A stretch of DNA of 32,232 nt, from positions 1-32,232 of the forward strand of contig QYAI01000225.1 of NCBI GenBank assembly GCA_003988855.1. The letters run 5' to 3'. The position numbers and the translations under genes are program-made. Origin of the DNA: Arachnopeziza araneosa. Lineage: Eukaryota > Ascomycota > Leotiomycetes > Helotiales > Arachnopezizaceae. A model generated the notes under the pieces. That model made no database searches. It was not told the DNA's origin and saw only the letters and a program-made list of their open reading frames with translations. Shown here in pieces: positions 1-10,190 of this stretch; within the stretch, counting starts at the first letter, position 1, and every line of letters starts with the position of its first letter.

Positions 1-640
1 GGCCCCCCCCCCCCCTCCCCACCCCTTCTACACCCCACCACGTGTGAGGCGCCGCTGCCGGCAATCAACTGGGCTTCTGGCTGATCTCAGAGGTACCTGC
101 TGGCTTCGCTTCTCGCTCTCTCATGAATTCAACTTATATTACCCAATATCATCCAACGAGAGGCCACAAACGCCCATCGCCGCCACTGACAGCCAGATGC
201 TCTTGTCGATTCGTGGTTTGCCGCCATGATCTGCTCTCACGGCCTCAATATTGGCTTATCGGGACCCCGATGGTCGATCCTCGAAATCAAGGTAGACTAA
301 GAGAGCTAACCGCCTGCGGAAATACAACTTCTGCTCAATGCGGCAAGTGTCACAGGGCTCGAGGAGTCTCTCTTGGACTTCTCCTACTACAAGGCAAACC
401 CAGTTTCTAGTATGAGAGTCAGCCGTGGATGCTGCGAAGAAGCTTGAATCTCATGTCCCGAGCCGCCAGGAACAGAAGGTGGCATATTCTGAGCCGGACC
501 TTTTCCCCTGATGGAACTAGAGGACCAAAGACTTCGCACACGAAGGATCACGCTTTTCTTCGTCATCTTCCCCTTCGAGAAGCCAGCTGAAAGATCGTCA
601 TCGGCATCATGAGGGACTGGTGAGGTTTGGGAGGCCGGGT
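1..640. other. Intergenic, upstream of the protease
   Basis: No gene was seen here. The window opens with a C-rich run (about positions 3-28). Short ORFs on both strands have no recognisable sequence, and the longest one (minus strand, 387-962) runs antisense into the protease gene. The stretch probably holds the distal promoter of the protease. Confidence 0.5.
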
Positions 641-644
641 TTTC

Positions 645-650
645 TATAAG
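645..650 (+). promoter_or_regulatory. TATA-like element of the protease gene
   Basis: TATAAG lies about 105 bp before the protease start codon. It is followed by a pyrimidine-rich leader (about 690-748) of the kind common before strongly expressed secreted-enzyme genes in filamentous fungi. Assigned by position and sequence only. Confidence 0.4.
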
Positions 651-750
651 TAAGTCGCTTCCGGCTTCAGAAATCAACACTCTGACACTCTCATCCCTCA
701 GCCTACTCCCAGACTTCCACTCTCCCACTACACTTGTCTCTTCCCTCACC

Positions 751-1972
751 ATGCTCTTCGTCGCCCTTCTTGCTGCCGCGGCCGCGGTGGTGTCGGCATC
801 GCCCATTGAGCGCGAGGTCAAGACGGCGGTTCTGTCGCTGAAGCATGTCTCTACCGTGACGTCAATCAAGAATGTCGTTGCCAAGGGCCAAACCCGCATC
901 GCTAAGATCAACGGCGTTTCCGCCATCGACGCCACTTCCGCTGTTAGCTCTGGCTCGGCCACGAACGAAGACGTCAGCTATGTTGCCCCGGTCTCCATCG
1001 GTGGTAAGACTTGGCAGCTCATCGTCGACACTGGATGTATGTTGCTTCTCAAGATGCTCTTTGAATGCTCGACTAACTGAGATCTTTTCAGCTTCCAACA
1101 CCTGGTGCGGTGCCCAGACGCCGTGTGAGAAGACGGCAACCGGTAAGTCTACCGGCGGCACCGTCTCCGTCAGCTACGGCAGCGGCTCCTTCACTGGTAA
1201 GGAGTACACCGACACGGTCAGCTTCGGCGGCCTCACTGTCCCAACCCAGTCGATTGGCGCTGCCTCCAGTGCCACGGGTTTCGACGGGGTCGATGGCATC
1301 ATTGGCTTCGGTCCCGTCGATCTGACCGAGGACACCGTCTCCAACGCTAACACGGTTCCAACTTTTATGGACAACCTGTATAGCCAAGGCTCCATCTCGA
1401 CCGAGGTCCTGGGCGTTTTCTTCGCCCCAGAATCCGGAAGCGACACTGATGACACCAACGGCGAGCTGACCCTCGGTGGCACCGATAGCTCCAAGTACAC
1501 GGGCTCCATCACCTACTTCCCCACGCTCAAGAGCGGCTCTGCTGCGCCATACTGGGGCATCTCCATCGCCAGCTTCACCTACGGCACGACGACCCTCGGC
1601 ACGTCGGCTACGGGCATCGTCGACACCGGCACCACGCTCATCTACATCCCCACCTCGGCCTACAACAAGTTCCTCTCCGCCGCCGGTGGCAAGACCGACA
1701 GCTCAACCGGCCTGGCCATCTTCACCAAGAAGCCCACCTCGAACTTCGGCATCAAGTTCGGCTCGACCACCTTCACCCTGACGCCCGCGCAGTACCTAGT
1801 CCCCACCGCCCAGTACAGCTTCTACGGCCTCAGCTCCGGCAAGTACTACGCCTGGATCAACGACGGTGGCAGCTCGGGCGTCAACACCATCATCGGCCAG
1901 AAGTTCCTCGAGAACTACTACTCCGCCTTCGACACCACCAATGCCCGCATCGGCTTCGCTACCGCCGTCTAA
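751..1972 (+). CDS. Secreted aspartic protease, family A1, polyporopepsin-like
   Basis: Two exons, 751-1036 and 1092-1972, give 388 residues. The 55-nt intron (GTATGT..TTTTCAG, branch CTAAC) interrupts the first active-site codon run, and splicing restores DTGSS. Residues 1-16 are a hydrophobic signal peptide ending near VSA, followed by a propeptide of about 60 residues. Catalytic aspartates are D93 (DTGSSNTW) and D273 (VDTGTT), and Y124 in SYGSGSF is the flap tyrosine. C101 and C107 sit just after the first DTG motif, where pepsins carry a small disulfide loop. The protein should be an extracellular, acid-active endopeptidase. Internal segments (FDGVDGIIGFGPVDL, TVPTFMDNLYSQGSI) look more like basidiomycete polyporopepsin than typical ascomycete aspergillopepsin. 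The start at 751 follows a CT-rich leader and CACC. An A1 protease is certain; the subfamily is inferred. Confidence 0.95.
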
Positions 1973-3022
1973 GGCTTTTTGGTTCGTCTCGAGCGTAGCT
2001 AGATTTGACTGCGTGGCTGTTCAATACTAGGTAGAGACTTATGGTGGGAAATGGGATGTTAGGATTGGGAGCAAACGACTCGAGAGCACGTCACATGGTC
2101 GCTTAAAATATAAAATCTTTAGCAGAGGCCTTGGCAATACATCGTGCCACTGCTTTCTTTTATCTTCTTCTCTCTTTCGCTCTCCTTGTCTCTTTCTCCC
2201 TACCTACCTCTTCTCCTCAACGGTGATCTAGTGAATCCAGAACATCTTCAAACCCATAGGAGTTCATCCTCGCACCATCCTCAAACCTTGCCGTCTCGCT
2301 CTATTCTATCCAAGATGCCTCTCTAAATGTCCTTCTCCATCTCTAAATCTTCTTTTTAGGTTAACAAAATGGATGGCGTTATATATTAATTATTTTGAAT
2401 ACTGTTACGCTACAAAATGCCGAGTTGAAGAATCATGCTCTTGAAATTTGGCTTTGTGTTTATGAGGATGGGAGGGGTTGGTTTCTAGGGGTTTGTCCTG
2501 CGGAGTAGAGAGAATGATCAGGTGCCGGCGGGGAAGAGCATCGAGCCAACTCTTTCCATCGCTATCCAATGTCACCATTCAATGAGAGTCAAGGGGTTGA
2601 TGAAATATGGGTGGTCTTCTGCCATGGTTCAATGCGCGTCAGACGCTCTGCATTGTCCCAGGCCGGTCCTGAGGCACGGTGGTCATTTATAAACGGGAAC
2701 GTTCGACTGCCTAGTCTTGCAGCGTCAGGCACTGTGCAGCGACCTAGCCGGTCCGATTCGTGTGGAACCAGCAGGACGGGGCGTGGCACACGAAGCCGAG
2801 ATCTCGCCGCAGCGTCAGGAACCCGTGAGATGGCGGCTCAAATACCACAACCTCTACCCGACTCTGTTAAAACTTGATACAGCAGAAGACACGTATCTCG
2901 AGACTTCTTGTTCTAGGTTTCGAGTGCCTGCTTGGAGTAGCGTGAAGACTTTGCGATTTTGGTTTCTTTGCTAAGGCGAAGAGGAATTTAACCGCCTTTG
3001 GCTGCTGCCTGAGGTCCGAAGA
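1973..3022. other. Intergenic; pyrimidine-rich and AT-rich tracts
   Basis: About 1 kb without a supportable gene. It holds the 3' region of the protease, a strongly pyrimidine-rich tract at about 2150-2215 (TCTCTT-type runs) and an AT-rich dip at about 2360-2400. ORFs here are short, low in complexity, or overlap in several frames without motifs. Confidence 0.5.
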
Positions 3023-3492
3023 TTGAACTTGCATCTTACACCGTCATGGGTTTCCGCAGCGGGCTATCGAGGCACGGCTAGTATTCTTTGGAGTTGTTTG
3101 GTGACGTTGATTGCTTGCATCTACTCGGCAATCCGCCTGAAGATACCGACCAGGACTATGGCTTCTTTGCTGTCATGGGTGGCCTGCGAGTCTCAACCGA
3201 AGAGATTAGCGATACATGTAGCTCTATGGCTCTGAATGAGAATGACATACTTGAACTTGCTCATCTAGGTCATTTCATATATATCCGGCCCGAAGATATC
3301 GAAGACAAGAGCAAAGCTAGCGTCTTGCAAAATGCACTCATTCTTTCTCAAGTTGTTTGGATGGCTGTTCAGTGCGCAACACGTCAAATATATGGGCTCC
3401 CGTTAATATTACTGGAAATTCTGACAACAGCAAAGCTTTGTATGTTTTTTTTCGAAAATTTGACTCTAGCTCTGAGACTTTCAGAGTATTAA
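3023..3492 (+). pseudogene. Broken fungal multi-pass membrane protein gene
   Basis: Two pieces of one protein family lie in different frames. Frame 2 from about 3038 reads TPSWVSAAGYRGTASILWSC and then LVTLIACIY, like the conserved first membrane segment (WV..P..RGT..I....L.T...C) of a large uncharacterised Pezizomycotina membrane family. From about 3149, frame 1 gives DYGFFAVMGGL, then EDIEDKSKAS and ARQIYGLPLILLEI-type sequence, matching that family's C-terminal part (…FFAVMGGF…IEDKSKAD…GLPLTLLEL). The 150 or so residues normally found between them are missing and the frame changes at the joint. This is therefore a remnant with an internal deletion and a frameshift. The C-terminal membrane helix is also lost or degraded after about 3440. 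The family's function is unknown to me. Confidence 0.6.
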
Positions 3493-3893
3493 ATTTAGAA
3501 GAGATGGATCCGATTTCACCACAACTCTCGTAGCTACCATTTTACCCCTTTTCAGTTTTCGCTTATATTCTGACCAATGAGCCATATCCAAACTTGCATA
3601 ATACCCACCGTAATCATTCCCCCAATATCTAGCTACGGAGATTTGAAAGTGCACCAATAAACAAGATGACCAAGTCACAGTAACAACCGCAGGATGGGAT
3701 CAAGTTTCCAACTCTAGAGAGACCGATGTGGGTGTCTTTCAAACGTGCGTAATCATCAACCGTATTCCCCAGATTACTTCAAAACTCTTCTTCTCATCAC
3801 CTCGACAAACTAATCCAGCAACAACTTGACCCGAAAAGCCATCCTGATCCTCAACTTCGACACAAGCTACTCAAGCCAACACCGACCAATTCA
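3493..3893. other. Intergenic
   Basis: No supportable gene. This is the 3' flank of the acetyltransferase gene (minus strand) and of the membrane-protein relic. A minus-strand ORF at 3481-3678 has no recognisable motif. Confidence 0.4.
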
Positions 3894-4757
3894 TCACGGT
3901 TCAGTCCCCTCAGGTACATCATAAACCATGAAATACGCACCATACTCTCCCTTGCCGCCCCACTTGGAATCATCCTGGATGAGTCTGTCAACCTCCCTGA
4001 ATCCAAGCCGGGCGTAAACCCCTCTGCCTGCTTTATAAGCCAGGATGAAGAGCGGGATGCCAAGTTTCTCCGCCTGTTTGATTCCACTCTCTACCAATGC
4101 CGTGGCGATCCCTTTTCCTTTGTTATCGGGATGCACGGCGATATAATCGAGTTCTGCTCGGAGAATCAGCATTTGTGGTTTTTTTTTCAGGCTTTGATTT
4201 CTGCAAAAAGTACTTTGCCGCATTCTAATTTGCAGGAAAATGAAAGTCGCAAAAGTTTCACTCATGACGAGAGGGAGTGGTGTTTACGGAGACTTACTCA
4301 TATAGGGCTTCTCCGCACATATCCGATTCATGATAGCAACAATCTCATCGTCGATCTCTTCCATATCCAGCGGTTCCCACCACGCACTCTTCGCCAACTC
4401 CTCAAAGCGGGTCCTCTCCTCGGGACCAACATCCGGTACCTGAGCCTCAGCCCACACCACTCCATCCCCCTCCTCTTTCGCCGAATCTCTCAACCCAGCA
4501 GGCAGGATCCACCGCGCATAACCGACCACCGCCCCGGAGACCGGATCCACCGCTTTCTGATGACGCGTCTTCGCACGATCACGCAACAGGTTCCGCGGCT
4601 GTCGCTTGGCGGACGCGGCGATGAGGGAGGGCAGCGTAGTGGTAGGCCACAGGAGGATCCAGGTGGGGTCGGTCCAGAAGGCGGACATGTTGTTGTAGGC
4701 GAGCGCGGCGCCGTCGTCGACGGTGCAGGGGTGGATCTCCCAGGATGTGGCGGCCAT
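3894..4757 (-). CDS. GNAT-family N-acetyltransferase
   Basis: Two exons on the minus strand, 4757-4298 and 4153-3894, give 239 residues. The 144-nt intron (GTAAGT..CCGAGCAG) is deduced from the protein: splicing joins EKPYM to KLDYIAVHPDNKGKGIA in frame, the usual core of this fungal family. The C-terminal half carries the acetyl-CoA binding motif A (VHPDNKGKGIATALV, with the Q/R-x-x-G-x-G/A pattern as NKGKGIA) and the motif B region (GRGVYARLGFREV). The N-terminal 145 residues are a fungal extension (AFWTDPTW, PVSGAVVGYARWILP). The start has a good context (ATCATGGCC). The role is acetyl transfer from acetyl-CoA to a small molecule or amine; the acceptor cannot be told. An unspliced reading from the second-exon ORF alone would give a wrong N-terminus. 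Confidence 0.85.
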
Positions 4758-5521
4758 GATGAACTTTTTTTTTTCCCGGAATCACCGAGGATGAATTTGA
4801 TGGGATGCAGAGAATGTATAAGGGAATATATTCTGAGTGGAGTTGAGGACAGATGTTGATACCGCATACATGGGCAGGGGGTTGTATGTCAGAATCAGGC
4901 AGCGAACCATGGAGGTAGATGAAAGTTGGGAGGCCAGTCGGTATTATCAACGCAAGAGGAAGGAGGTATGATGTCGCCGATAATCCGGATCATATAATTG
5001 AAACTAAACTCAAGCTACCCATTAAAGTAACCCGAGAAATTCGTCGCGAGAACAGTATGAAGCTTCAAGCAAACTCGCTTAATTTCACAGGGGTTGCGAT
5101 TGTCAACAATGTTTGGTGTAACAATGTGCAATACTTACTTACTTAGGTTTTTAAGACAACGGGGCAATGATTTGATTTCTAGTTTGAGTTCGGGTTTATT
5201 TCATCATCTATAAACCCGGCGTAACCAACGTCTAGAATGCATTAACTAGGATATTGACAGAGACGACGTATCAGAGATGAGTCACCGAGACTGAACCTCC
5301 ATCATTCAGTCAACCAGGGCTCTGCCAGCAACGAATTCAACCCAGATTATCCATTTACCCATCACAATGCTCTTCTCCTGACTCACAGACTCGCTCCCAC
5401 CTCCTCCTTCTCCTCTCCTTCCTCTCCAGCGACCACGCTCTCCCCACTCCTAACCCCCATCCAAACTCGTTCCACTCTCTAACTCCTAACTCATCTCTCT
5501 CAACCTGTTCCTTTAATTCTC
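4758..5521. other. Intergenic
   Basis: No supportable gene. A T-run (4765-4776) lies directly before the acetyltransferase start. About 5340-5520 is strongly pyrimidine-rich on the plus strand and probably forms the 3' region of the small membrane protein gene that ends at 5522. Confidence 0.4.
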
Positions 5522-5879
5522 TCACCCCTCTACTCGTCCCCAACCCCAATCCTGCACCGGCCTCGGCTGTCTTACCCATCTTCCAAAGCCTCTCCCATAG
5601 ACATAAAACAAGAAAATAATAGGCCAGAATACCAGCCACCATTCCGAACCCCACAGATTATCAAGACCAGAAATAACAAGGCGGTTCATATTAAGCGTGC
5701 TGATAAAGATAGGGGCTCTGTAGATTGTAAACGGGCCAATGATCTTTGCACTTATGGTGCAGCTACATGAATAACACTGCAATGATTGCCAAGCGTCCTG
5801 CGAGTCCCAGCGCCGAATTGATAATCAACGCAATTAACATTAAGAGTACAAAAAACGGAACGCTTCTCTTCCATGACAT
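5522..5879 (-). CDS. Small three-helix membrane protein, unknown function
   Basis: Proposed two-exon gene on the minus strand, 5879-5767 and 5717-5522, 102 residues. Exon 1 starts ATGTCATGGAAG with an in-frame TGA four codons upstream and encodes MSWKRSVPFFVLLMLIALII followed by a second hydrophobic run. It would stop at TAG unless the 49-nt intron GTAGCT..CTACAG is removed, which joins AVLF-I-APIFIS in frame. Predicted membrane segments are about residues 8-27, 29-44 and 67-82 (WWLVFWPIIFLFYVYG). The tail is basic and glycine/tryptophan-rich. The donor site is weak and no strong branch site is seen. A GTAAGA donor right after GRW could instead splice to a different tail. I do not recognise the family; the support is the continuity of hydrophobic segments across the splice. 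Confidence 0.45.
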
Positions 5880-6154
5880 ATGAAAAGCTCAGTAAGGCAT
5901 AAGAAACCTACGGTGTAGCAAAACTTCTGCACTGTTCCCGAAGCTTCCGCTCGTTCAATTTACCCCATCTGGTGAACTACCGGATTCTTGTTTGTAAACG
6001 CAATGAAAATAGCCCAAAGGCTAAACCTGATGTCTTTGTATTCCGAGAGTTCTGATCTATCTCTAATATATAGCCAAATGGGTATCATGAAGCAGTTCTT
6101 TAATCCGTATCCAAAATCCTTCCCGAAGCTCAAACTATCTTCATTTCTCCGTTA

Positions 6155-9100
6155 CTACTCGCCGCTCAATTGTTTCAACAATTGCCCAATCTTCTTGAAA
6201 CTGATTGGCTTTGTCAGGAAATCATCGAGTCCACTCTCCTCCGCCTCTTTCCTATCCCTGCTGCTCCCCAGCCCAGTCACCGCTACGATGTAAGAAGGTT
6301 TTCGCATCTCTCCTCTCCCCATTTCAGCATCTGCAAGCCTTCCTCGCTCAATGTTTCTAATCACCCTTGTAGCTTCAAACCCATCCATTTCGGGCATACT
6401 GATATCCATAAAGACAACATCGATTTGAGCATCTAGGCGATCGCGATATGCATTCACGGCTTCAATACCGTTGCAAGCTGTAATAATGATGTCTGATTTG
6501 CGCTTGAGGAGATAACGATGCAACAGCTGAAGGTTGAGTGCGTTATCATCAACAGCTAAAATGGTAAGACCTGGTTTGACGGCTACGATATTTGGCACAT
6601 CGGTGTTCTCAATAGTTGGTTGAGTTTGTGTCAATGCTGCAATCGGTGAATTCACTGGTGAAGTTTTGCTGTCCAAATGCTCTTGAAGTGTCATTGCATC
6701 TAGAGAGACAAACGCTGAAGTGAGGCCGTCTTCGATTTTCGAATGGGTAGGAGAATTTTGCTTTTCATCTTCACTGATCTCCCTTTCCAGACGGGAAATA
6801 CTGGCTGGTATCTTAAGCTGCTTAATTTCCTGGTTAGGGAAACAAGAATCCATCATGATGAGTCCATTCATAACTGTCCGCTCCTCCGGGGGGTCGACTG
6901 GTGTTTGCGTACTGGCGTGATTGCTTCCCATTTTTGGACGATCTTCTGGTAACCTTCTATCCAACAGAAGCAGCAGTGATCTTGCAAGTTTGAAAGGGCC
7001 GACGCATTGGGAGATTCTCCCGATCAGGTGTTGAGAACTTTTGTTGACGGATTTCTTGGGGTTCACCATGTCATCGCGAATAACAAGGATGCGCTCTGCA
7101 TTAGCAAATATCTGTTCGTCATCTTCGTCTGTAATAAGAATATCAGGTGAAGATGTTTTGATTTCAAAACCGAACCACTCTGAACAATACTTTTTGACAC
7201 ACTGCCATGAAAGGTCAGTATACTGGGAAGCGTCAGCTGTGTGGCGTGAAAAGCATATGGATTTCCCAGCAGCTCGTTGAGACAATAACTTGATACACTC
7301 TTCACCATCAGCGCTCACTTTAACAAGCCCATCTGGTATACTTGGAGTTGGTAATGCCTCTTGAGCACGGCTAACAGGAATTGTGATTTCGACGTCGGTA
7401 CCTCTTCCAAGTTCGCTTTGGATTGAGATTTTTCCTCCTAGTTGATTCACGATACTCCAGCTTGAATAAGTCAGAAGCTAGTTCTAGAAAAACGTCGTCC
7501 AAACTTACACAATAGAAAGTCCAAGCCCCACACCAGGAGCAAAGCTATCCTCTTGAGCAAATGGATGATAGAGCTTTCGCTCCATATACTCCGAGCTCAT
7601 TCCCCGACCAGAGTCTCTGATATGCAGGGACATAATTTCACCAGGAGAGTTCCCTTCCTCATCTTTGGGGCTTCTTTTGATTCCCAACTGTACCATAATG
7701 AAGCCCGATTCTGTATATTTCTGGGCATTTCCAAATATATTCATCACAACACGACGGAGCGCGCCTAAACATATCAATCCAAGTCTGATGAAATGATCAA
7801 TAAGTAGACTCACCAGGTTGAATTTTATAAGCCCAATCATGATGATCAATATCAACGACAATTTCTAGTGGCGGATGTGGTTTAAAAGTTTGGTTTTGAG
7901 CTGTCAACTCGGCAGCTAACTGAAATGGCCGGTCGCCTGATCCCATCCCACGGAATTCATTCGCAGCAATCATGCCGTTCACAATGTCCTCGCACAGTAA
8001 AGCGAGGTTGGTGACTTGGTACAGCTCGTTTGAGATAGTACCTTGCTTTTGTCCGACCTTTTCAAAAGAATTGATCTTGCTGTAATCAAGTACATGATTA
8101 ATAGTATCAAGAAGCGTTCCACTACAATTCTGTATCGTTGAGATAAGCTCAAGTTGTTGAGTATCAAGCTCAGAATCACGGAGGAATTCGGTACTCGCAA
8201 GAATGCCATGTAACGGACTTCTGAATTCGTGTGAAATACTGCTGATGAAATCCGATTTGATTTTATTACTGGCAATAGCTTCGAGTCGACTTATTTCGAC
8301 CATAACCGAGTTTGTAAAAGCAGAGAGATATGCAATCTCGGAGTCAACTGTGAAGACAGGCACAGATGACTGGCTCCAGATGAAACATGCCGAATGCCAC
8401 CGATCTCCACCGGCATCCCAAAGAGGAAGGAATATTATTTGCCTCGCTTTGTGGAAGATACGTGAAAGCATCATCGCCTCACTTTTTTGCCTCCATAAAC
8501 CAATCGAGGAAGCGTTAGACTGCCTTCTTCCAGAAGGGCTAATTGCAGCTGTCTCCTCTAGGACTTTAACTTGTTCCAAAGATGAAAAATAACCCTCCTC
8601 ATCGACGTACCAAACATTACCTTTTGGATAATATTTGGTAAGATTTTGGAGGGCACGCGCATCCATGCCTCTTGCTTGGTTATCCCAGGTCGCCACTTCT
8701 GCAATAGATGTTGCAAGAATCTTTGGGGTTTTGTGTCTCTCCGTCGAACTAGGAGTCGAGCCCCTCGAAAAGCCTCGAATAGTTTTGCTAGTGATTCCGG
8801 ACAATGGTGAACGTGATTGACGCTCAGTCAAATCCTCATTGCGCATCTCTTCATCTTTCCCTTCCTGCGTGAGTACCTCAAGATCTGTAGATACGACAGA
8901 ATTGATATCCGAATTTTGAAAATCCGTGTACCCAATGAGAGTGTCCAGGAAAACAGCCCCTCCAACTTTCAATTCCAAAGATTCTTTTAAGATATCGGCA
9001 GCGCGGTCAAGTGTGACTCGGATTCTATCCAAAATTGAAGTCTGGCTCCGATCCTGTTGACTTGTGGGATCGACTTGAGACCCGGAATGTAGAGCTTTTG

Positions 9101-10190
9101 ATATCGTGTCAGCATCATGCTGACCAAAGTTCTCATCCTCCAGATACTGCTCTGGAGGAAAGTTTGCGCTGTCATTCGACTCGTTCTCCTGAGAAGTCCA
9201 CTCAAGGAATTGAGCGAGGCCATTACTCATCAGGGCTGCCCGGCGTCGTTCTGCGGCTTCGCGTTTTATTTCCAGATGTTTCATAACATTTTGGGCTTGC
9301 TGGTGCATAACTTGTCAAGAATTAGCTCGACAAAGGTTGAATTGCTTGGCCATGCTCACATCTCTTCTCTTTCTGGGAAAGTCCAGTTCGGACATGGTCA
9401 TCAAAAAGAAAGAAAGAGCCAATGCTAATACCGTGATTAGTTATGATTGGAACTCCAGCATAAAATCTGTAGCTTGCTAAGGAGCCATCAACGACAGCTA
9501 AGCCAGCAAATCTGTCATCTTTTGTGAGATCGTCTACAATGAAACAAGGATATTCGTCTCTTTCCAAATCAACTGCGAGTGTATTCTATATCTGTTTTAA
9601 TATGAATCAAAAAGTTGGCGCACAGCTGATCGTACCTCACAAAGCCCTCCAGGTGTTGGGACAGTACTGCATCCATACCACTGGCCTGTGGTGATCACAT
9701 TATCAATGGAATCGTCGGAAGAATGACCAGATCGGACGGCTCCAGCAAGGAAATACTGAGTTCCTAGGCTTTATTAACAAAAGTTTATCCTACTTTCAGA
9801 ATCAACAAACCTCGATCCAACAGACTGATTTAGTTAGCGAGAGTAATAGAAAGAGTGGGAATGAATATGTTTTTAAAAATATCGCAAGTCACGACTGACC
9901 TGACCATGGCATGGGCGCCATTCAACCGCCACACGACTGTCTCAGCATAGGCATCCAAGGCACCATCATTATTTAATGTGTCGTTGAAAGAGGTATCATT
10001 TGCATGATTGGTGGCTCCAGGAGCAAAGAACCTGAATGCTGTCGTTAGTAACTGACTGCATCGGGAAAAGCTGCGGTGCGCTCCAATCCGGGAGATGATT
10101 AGCCTACTTCCTCAATTCTAATGCGCGCTGACTCTCTCTCATGTCCCGAGAAGGCTCACGGCCCCTGGCCTCGACGTTATTCCTCAACAT
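6155..10190 (-). CDS. Hybrid histidine kinase with N-terminal GAF-like region
   Basis: Eight exons on the minus strand: 10190-10108, 10031-9900, 9824-9811, 9763-9636, 9585-9360, 9310-7814, 7764-7509, 7460-6155. They give 1213 residues with consistent phases; the introns are 47-76 nt. An N-terminal GAF-like sensor region (about residues 40-210; TQYFLAGAVRSG, FIVDDLTKDDRFAG, GSFFLFDD) is followed by a linker and a second GAF-like segment (about 400-540). The HisKA box has H555 in SSISHEFRSPLHGIL. The HATPase domain shows N702/N706 (VVMNIFGNAQKYT), D744-S-G-R-G and GVGLGLSIV. The C-terminal receiver has acidic pair D1083/D1084, phospho-acceptor D1131 (VFMDISMPEMDG), T1174 and K1196. All catalytic residues are present, so autophosphorylation and intramolecular relay are expected, with later transfer to an HPt protein. 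The fungal HHK group is not assigned. The start was chosen because exon 1 (…RALELRKFF) splices in frame into the conserved region. Confidence 0.92.
9811..9824 (-). other. 14-nt internal microexon of the histidine kinase
   Basis: Exon 3 encodes the SLLDR stretch between AMV and GTQYFL. It is flanked by CTAACTAAATCAG before and GTTTGT after. Leaving it out shifts the frame of everything downstream, and including it restores the sequence SLLDRGTQYFLAGA, as expected for fungal GAF-containing kinases. Confidence 0.75.

Noticed and set aside
387..962. 191-aa minus-strand ORF overlapping the protease start
   Set aside because: Runs antisense through the protease promoter and first exon and has no motif; the plus-strand protease is certain.
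2144..2326. Short ORF with a Leu/Ser run that resembles a signal peptide
   Set aside because: The hydrophobic run is a by-product of a CT-rich tract; nothing follows it.
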